Assembly: GCF_900289045.1 (NCBI RefSeq)
Contig: NZ_LT985188.1
Coordinates: forward strand, 1,302,001 to 1,366,000
Origin: Micropruina glycogenica
GTDB lineage: Bacteria; Actinomycetota; Actinomycetes; Propionibacteriales; Propionibacteriaceae
Direction of reading: 5' to 3'
DNA: 64,000 nucleotides
Shown here: one piece after another, positions 57,907-64,000 of the stretch
Layout: every line of letters starts with the position of its first letter
Numbering within the stretch: the stretch's first letter is position 1
Position numbers and translations under genes: made by a program
The notes under the pieces: generated by a model
What the model saw: the letters and a program-made list of their open reading frames with translations, nothing else
What the model was told of the DNA's origin: nothing
The model's database searches: none

Positions 57907-58911
57907 ATGGCGAGGTTGACGGAGCAGGTGCAGGGCGAGCGGATGGCGCGAATCGCGTTGTCGATGATCGCCGAACCGAACGACCCGACCACCGGGTAGG
58001 TCCTCGCCCATCACGGCGGGATCGAGACGCTGCGGCTGATCGAGTCCGACGACGAGGTGCCCGGCCTGGCCCGCGCCGACGTGCTGATGTGGCGCGAACG
58101 ACTGACGCCGCGGGTCACGCCCGGCCTGCTGGATCAGATCGCCGGGGTGGAGCGGCACGGGTTCGGCACGCTCATCCCGGCCGACAAGGAATGGCCCGCC
58201 GGGCTGAGCGACCTGGGCGAGCGCGCCCCGTACCTGCTGTGGACGCGCGGCGCGGTCTCGTTCCTGACGACGGCGCTGAGCGATCGGGCAACGATCACCG
58301 GCTCTCGCGCCGCGACCGCCTACGGCGAGCAGATCGCGGGTGAGCTGGCGACGGGGCTGGCCGATGAGGAACGGGTCGTCGTCTCCGGTGGCGCCTACGG
58401 GATCGAAGGAGCCGCACACAAGAGCGGGCTCGCCGCGAGCGGACACACGATAGCTGTCTTGGCAGGCGGGCTGGATCGTCCCTACTATGCCGGGCACAGC
58501 GAGCTGCTGGGTCGCATTGGGGATGTCGGGCTGCTGGTGAGCGAGCTGCCGCCGGGCGCGACCCCGACCAGACACAGGTTCCTGGCTCGCAACCGCCTGC
58601 TGGCGGCACTCTCGGGTGCGACCGTGATCCCCGAGGCCGGTCCTCGATCCGGGTCGATGACCACAGTTATCGCCGCGCGCGAACTCGGCCGGGGCGTCGG
58701 CGCGGTGCCTGGCCCCGTGACCAGCGTCGCAAGTGCCGGGCCGAACGAACTCATCAAGCAAGGCTTCGCTTCCCTCGTGACGCATACCGGCAACGTGATC
58801 GACCTGCTCGACGCCGACAGGAGCCCGGACCGGGCGGTGACGCGGCCCGAGGTCGGACGCGAGTTCGGCCACCGGCGCCCGTCGCCGGGCACGACGGGAC
58901 GTTCTCTCTGA
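57907..58911 (+). pseudogene. DprA/Smf-like DNA-processing protein with in-frame amber codon
   Basis: ATG 57907 opens MARLTEQVQGERMARIALSM, IAEPNDPTTG, then TAG (57997-57999), then VLAHHGGIETLRLIESDDEV in the same frame. The Rossmann core follows: ITGSRAATAYGEQIAGELAT, VVVSGGAYGIEGAAHKSGLA, HRFLARNRLLAALSGATVI, GSMTTVIAARELGRGVGAVP. All are DprA marks for loading RecA on single-stranded DNA; plasmid and ICE copies are common. An Arg or Gln codon changed to TAG fits best. Translation could restart at GTG 58057, giving a 284-residue protein that keeps the whole core, so it may still work. Confidence 0.7.
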
Positions 58912-58936
58912 CGGTCGGCCTGTCGCTGGTCGGGTC

Positions 58937-61900
58937 TCACAAGCTCGGTGCGGGACGCGGTGCGGCCGCTGGCCGCACCGGATCAGCCGTCGCGCCTTCG
59001 TGGGCGATCGCCTGAGCGCGGTTGAGGGCGGCGCGGGCGCGGATGGCGTCGATCTTCTGGCTGGTGCTCTCCGGCGTCGGGCCGAGTGGGGTCCGGTCGT
59101 CGGTGATGCCGTAGCGGTCACGGTAGGCGGCGACGGTGCGGGCGGCACGCCACCATGCCGCCTGTTGTTTCTCGCCCCCCGGTGCCGTGCCGAGGTCGGC
59201 CGTCCACGGTTCCTCATCGGTGAGGGAGCCGCGGAGCACGGCGTCGGCGCGGGCCTCGATCAGCTCGCGGCGCTCGTTCAGTGCTTGCCGCATGTCGTCT
59301 GCCATCTGTCCGCCGGCGTGCGGGATCAGTCCGACGATCAGCCTCGGGGGCTTGCGGGTGCGGCCTGAGCCGGCGGGCCGAGCGGTGGCGCGCGCGACGC
59401 GCGCGTGGAGGACGGAGGCGATGTCGTCAGCATCGTCCAGGCTCCGCGCGGCGACCAGCCGCGGGAGCAGCGCGTCGAGGTCGTGGTGGTTGGCTTCCGC
59501 GTGACGCAGCTCGGCCGACAGCGCGCCGTAGGCGTCGGAGGCGAGCACGTCTTCGATCTGCTCGCCGGTGAGCCCGGAGGCTTGCAGGAGGGTGGCCCAG
59601 CGGTCGTGCTGCGCGGCATGCGCGATCGTGTCGTACTCGGCCGCGAGCTGCGCGATAGAGCCCCAGCGGTCTTGCTCGGCGGTGATCGTCTCGTGCGCGG
59701 ACAGCTCCGCAGCGATGTGCTGCAGGACGCCGTAGAGGATCGAGCGGGCGGTGACGTTCGGGTTGTCGCCGGGATGCGGCACCGCGTGTTCGGCGTCCTC
59801 TCGGTCGACGGCGACGTAGGCGTGGTTGCTGTGGGCGCCGCGGGTCATGGAGACGTAGAAGTTCTCCCGCGTTGTGGTGGCGGTGGCGACCGCGTGCGCG
59901 GTGGCGGTGGTCACGCCCTGGGCGCGGTGATCGCATAGCCGAGCTCCAGGTGGTCGGCCACATAGTCGGCCGGCAGGACGATCCCACCGCCGAACCTGCG
60001 CCCGGCCGGGCGGATGCTGACCGAACCGTCCTCCCGAACCTCGGTGACGATCCACCGGGAGCCGTTGCGAACCCAGGTTCGGCCGTTGCGGAGCCGCCGG
60101 TCGTTCTCGCGGGTGATGACCAGATCGCCCTCCGAGACCGCGGTGCCGTCGTGCAGGGCGAGTTCGCGGGTGGGGTTCACGGTGCCGTCGATGATCCGAT
60201 CCGCTCGCGCTCTGGCGTTCAGTTCGGTGACGGTTGCCTGGGTCTCGGTGACCAGGATCGATGCGCGCCCGGCGGCAAGATCGGCCCGCCATGCGGTGTA
60301 GGCGGCGTCGATCATCGCTTCCTCGTCGCCCCCGGTGATCCGGCCGTGCTCGATCAGGGTGTCGATCGCGTCGGCGCGGCCGTGGCGGAGCTGGAGCGAG
60401 GTGGTCTTCTCCCACTCGTTCGTGAAGCGGTGCAGATCGGTCAGCTCCGGGGCGTCGTCGCGGGCGTGCACGAGCATGGCGAAGCTGCCGCCGGCGCCCG
60501 GTGATTGGAGTTGGCCCCAGTCGCCGACCAGGAGGACTTTCGCGCCGGTCTTCTCGGCTTCATGGGTGAGCCGATCCAACGATATCGTGCCGGCCAGTGA
60601 GGCTTCGTCGATGATGAGGAGCTGCCCGGCCGTGAACGTGGCTCCGTACATGATGTGGTTCTGCCACCACTTCGCCGTGTTCTCCGTCGCGATGCCGAGA
60701 TCATCGGCGAGGACCTGCGCGGCGACCGCCGAGGGGGCGAGCCCGATCACCGACCCTGTGCCGTGCTCCTTCTCCCACGCCCTGCGGAGCCCGTTCATCG
60801 CCGTCGTCTTCCCGGCCCCGGCGGGGCCGACCAGAACGTCCACGACCCGCCCGGAGACCGCGATCGCGGCCAGGGCCGCGGCCTGATCCTCACCAAGCAC
60901 TCGGCCGCGTGCGTCGGGCTTGCGGGCGATCCTCTCGACCGTCTCCAACGACACCACCGGCCCCGCCGTCGCGGCGGCGCGCGCCAGGAGTCGGTCTTCG
61001 GCGGCCAGCAGGACTTCGGACGAGAACAGGGTCGAGGCGTGCGGCCGGAACCGAGAGGTGCCGTCCACGCGGCGGAACTGCAACGGGCTCGACGCCAGCT
61101 CCGGCGGCGTCAGCCGCAGCGAAGCGTGCTCGGCGGCATCGACCACGAGGCCGGTGATCGCCTCCCGATCCTGGATGCTGGCGAACCGCCACCCCATCAA
61201 CTGCCGGGACGCTTCGGCGTGCAGGTTCCAGCGGGTCCAGGTCGAACGCTTCTCACCGACCGTCTCCATCACGGTCTGCCCGACCTCGCGCACCACATCC
61301 AGCGGCACATCATCGGCGCGCAGCACCCGCCGCGGCACCTGCGCGGTGGATGCGGTGAGCGTGCGCGCCCAGCCGTTCGCGTCCTTCCCGAGCACTCGGC
61401 TGGCGCGCTGGCGCCACTCGCGGGTGAGGTCGGCCAGCGACCGGACCTGCTTCTCCGGCCTCGTGGCGAGCGTGGCCCGCGCCCGGAGTTTCAGCACCGT
61501 CCGCGCCGAGGGCTGCCGGCCGTGCTTGGCGACGTACTCGGCGATGAGACGGTCTTTCTCGGCCTCGATGTGCCGAGAGCGGGTGGAGAACTCGGTCACC
61601 AACTCGTCGGACACCCTCGATTTCCCATGCCGGGTTCCGATCCCTGCCTCGCTCGCGCGCCTCCCACTCCACGCCGAGGACGCGAGTGAGCTGGTCGGCC
61701 AGAGCGGCGTTGTAGAGCTCCGAGACCGCAACGACCACCGCGTGCATCGGGCGACCCGCGAGGGTCCGCCAGCAGCCGTCCTGCACAGTCAGAACCTTGT
61801 TGCTGATGACGACGTGCGTGTGCAACTGCGGGTCGCCGGAACGGCTGTCGTAGTGATCGAACGCCGCCGCCACGACGCCGGCGACATCGACGTGTGCAAC

Positions 61901-62494
61901 CGCGCCGTCCGGGCCGGTTGCACCGACCCGGGTTGCCGCAACCTCGCGTTCTAGGAACGCAACCAGCTCTGCAACCGCCGCATGATGCGCCTCCGCGACC
62001 AGAGATTGCGTGCCGGCGTCCGCAACCGCCCAGATCGTGGAGACCGACTTCGGCACGCTGAACGTGAAGTCATAGCCCGCTACTGCGCGGCGGGTGCCGC
62101 GCTCGGCTTCCTCCGCCTCGATCGCGGCCACTTCCTGCGCTCGAGCAGACGGCCCCAGCTCAGGGTCGAGGGCGTCGACGCGCTGCTTGATCCGCTCACC
62201 GATTGAGGCGAACTGCTGGTAGGCGCGGCCCAGCGGGTCGCCGGTGATCGGGTCATGGCCCGTCCCGATCAACAGCGCGAGCTGGGCTTCTGAGACCTGC
62301 GCTTTCTCGACCAGCTCGCCGTGCCCGAGCCGGCCCAGCCCCGAGCCCATCCAGAAGCCCGGCGGTGTTCCTGCCTCGGCGTAGTAGCGGGTCAGCGGCG
62401 TGCTCAGGCTCCGGCCGCCGTCGCCGGCGGCGACGGACTTCAACAGGTACTTGTAGCCATCGCCTGCGCTCATCACGCGCATCGAAACCGTCAC
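58937..62494 (-). pseudogene. TrwC/TraA-type conjugative relaxase-helicase with two frameshifts
   Basis: GTG 62494, with AGGAG before it, opens VTVSMRVMSAGDGYKYLLKS. The N-terminal relaxase has YYAEAGTPPGFWMGSGLG, YDFTFSVPKSVS and HUH histidines in PQLHTHVVISNKV. The frame breaks near 61620 (EIEGV to SDELV; two bases missing). The helicase frame has Walker A VGPAGAGKTT and ends ELGYAITAPRA at 59911. Family sequence resumes in a third frame QGVTTATAHAV, TRENFYVSMTRGAHSNHAYV to 58937. The ACCGCGC unit that should be doubled to give THRAQG/AHRAQG is single, a seven-base deletion. It nicks and unwinds plasmid DNA for conjugation; this copy is likely dead. Confidence 0.85.
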
Positions 62495-62812
62495 CTGGCC
62501 CGCTCCTTTCCATCGCTGTACGGAGGGCAGGTGAGCCCGCGAGCCCGGTCGCATCTGATGCGACTCGGGACGACTCGCGCCTCGTCTGAAAGACGTGTGA
62601 TGGCTCGGGGAGCCGGCGGCCGGGGACTGGCGGCACCGCCTGAGGTCACGGATTCCGGAGCGCGTGGGGGTGGTGCGCCGAGTGCGAACGGTGGTATGGG
62701 CGCGAGGCATTGGGGCGATGGTTCGGGTCGCCGTGCACCTAGTCGCTGACCAGCCCGGCGGTTACCTCATGCACGAGGTCCGACCGGGGATCACTCGCTA
62801 GCCGGAGTCCTC
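62495..62812. other. Divergent promoter region, no gene
   Basis: 318 bases between the relaxase start and the methyltransferase start. Apart from the AGGAG before the relaxase, I find no gene. CGGCTGGTCAGCGACTAGG and CGGACTCCGGCTAGCGAG (in reverse) are weakly symmetric; an oriT would be expected near a relaxase gene, but I cannot point to it. Confidence 0.4.
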
Positions 62813-63909
62813 ATGCACAACCGCCACGACAACGGCCAACCCCTCAGCGTCGGCTCATTGTTCTCGGGCTATGGCGGACTCGATCTCGCTGTCGAACACA
62901 CGCTCAACGCCGAGACGATTTGGTTCTCCGAGAACAACCCCCACGTTGCCCGCATCTTCGCCCACCACTGGCCCGGCATCCCGAACTTGGGCGACATCAC
63001 CACCATCGACTGGCGCAATGTCGATCCCGTCGATGTGCTCTGCGGCGGGTTTCCCTGTCAGGACGTATCGACCGTAGGCAAGCGCGCCGGCCTCGCACCT
63101 GGCACCCGCTCCGGGCTCTGGTCGCACATGGCTGCCGCAATCGAGGTGTTGCAACCTCGGCTCGTGGTCATCGAGAACGTGCGCGGTCTGCTGTCGTCGC
63201 CCGCCGTTCATGCACCAGTGGAAAGAGACAACCATGCGCAACGCCACCAAGACGACACAAGCCGCGAAGATGCAACCCTTCGCAACTTGGAACCCGACCC
63301 GTGGGTCTGGGAGACCTCGCAGCTCGACCTCTCCGGGCAGCCGGCGCCGTACTCGGCGATCTGGCCGACCTCGGGATGGATGCGCAATGGATCGGCCTAC
63401 CGGCATCGCTTGTCGGTGCTCCTCACCTGCGGCTCCGCATCTTCATCATCGCCCGCCACCAAGGCGATGTTCAGGACGCCGCTCGCGACGGACTCGACTC
63501 GCGGCGGCGAGTCGCTAGAACAAGTGCGAGCGAGGCGAGGGACGATCGCGCTCTCGCATCAGGTCATCGACCTGGCTCTCAACGGGCCGGCTGGCTCGCA
63601 GACCAAGAGCAACGAGTCGGACACGCTGTGGTCCCTGATCGAGGACATCTTCGCCGCTGGGGACGATACGCCCAAGCAGTAGCCGAATGGGAACAGATCA
63701 CCGGCCGCGATGCTCCTGCCCCGGCACTCTTGATAGACGGAGCAGGGCCACGGCCTGCGCCAGAATTCGTGGAGTGGCTCATGGGCCTGCCGCCTGGTTG
63801 GATTACCGCCCCGGCGCATCGGTTCACTCCAAACCAACAGATCACCGCCCTCGGCAACGGTGTCGTTCCGCTCCAAGCCTTGACGGCCCTGGCGCTGTCG
63901 ATGACTTGA
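62813..63909 (+). pseudogene. C5-cytosine DNA methyltransferase, frame-disrupted
   Basis: The first frame (62813) has motif I SVGSLFSGYGGLDLAVEHTL, motif IV VLCGGFPCQDVSTVGKRAG (catalytic PCQ) and motif VI VIENVRGLL. Later family motifs appear in the next frame: LADLGMDAQWIGLPASLVGA, HLRLRIFIIAR (motif VIII) and, up to 63909, PEFVEWLMGLPPGWITAP with NQQITALGNGVVP (motif X). The first frame ends TAG at 63682 and is also protein-like (WPTSGWMRNGSAYR, SDTLWSLIEDIFAAGDD). So the gene is a mosaic of two readings and probably inactive, unless a frameshift occurs. It is phage/plasmid type. Confidence 0.75.
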
Positions 63910-64000
63910 TGAGCGTGGACGAGCGATGAGTACCGCTGGCTGCAACATGGCAACGGCGTGGTGGGCCCTGACTTAGCCGTGCGCGTCTCGGGCACGGCGG

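Noticed and set aside
14959-57999. Reassignment of TAG to an amino acid, from two in-frame TAG codons
   Set aside because: TAG also ends intact genes here (the ArsR-like gene at 30972, the IS630 transposase). The two positions would need different residues (Tyr; Arg or Gln). Separate mutations are simpler.

Overview
The window reads as the chromosome of a high-GC actinobacterium. Evidence: overlapping ATGA/GTGA gene junctions, frequent GTG starts, DtxR/IdeR-type iron boxes, a DUF5997 plus LysR-like pair, an LssY_C protein and actinobacterial SHOCT proteins. Gene style resembles Propionibacteriales, but there is no rRNA or marker gene to fix a genus, so that is inference.

Left part (1-30,000), core metabolism and transport: a partial metY, thpR, a YqeY protein, a secreted deacetylase and a lipoprotein; dhaKL without dhaM beside it; an iron-siderophore ABC operon (10096 down to 6104) with two iron boxes; an LssY_C membrane protein; a DEAD-box RNA helicase; a hydrolase; and a SHOCT membrane protein broken by an amber codon. 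A ten-gene minus-strand sugar operon (28495 down to 17337) carries a GH2 beta-mannosidase, a Tat-type lipoprotein binding protein, two permeases, two ATPases, a GH1 glycosidase, its own TatA and a LacI regulator. Three LacI-like operators lie upstream. An MFS pump with a divergent ArsR-like regulator follows.

Middle (31,000-43,170): a DDE insertion sequence beside an RNA-repair locus (small ORF, hairpins, a tRNA-Tyr-like gene, rtcB, HNH nuclease); dienelactone hydrolase; DUF5997/LysR-like pair; VWA pair; SDR; two decayed small genes; then a TetR-controlled sugar isomerase/oxidoreductase operon whose last gene is cut at about 43,168.

Right part (43,170-64,000), a mosaic mobile island: a relaxase remnant with an excisionase domain, an AbiE-type toxin-antitoxin pair, a reverse-transcriptase remnant, tRNA-Pro, an IS630 element, a 1274-residue nuclease/STAND-like protein, and a compact seven-gene stretch that looks like a defence island. 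It holds a SLATT membrane protein, a TIR-like protein, an unrecognised zinc-ribbon protein, a thymidylate-kinase-like enzyme, a ThyA-family enzyme and a protein of the 5-hmdU DNA kinase helical / thymine-hypermodification family. The island ends in conjugative-plasmid material (DprA-like, TrwC/TraA relaxase, C5-cytosine methyltransferase) that is largely broken by stops and frameshifts.

Several palindromic repeat families are scattered between genes, mostly at 3' ends.
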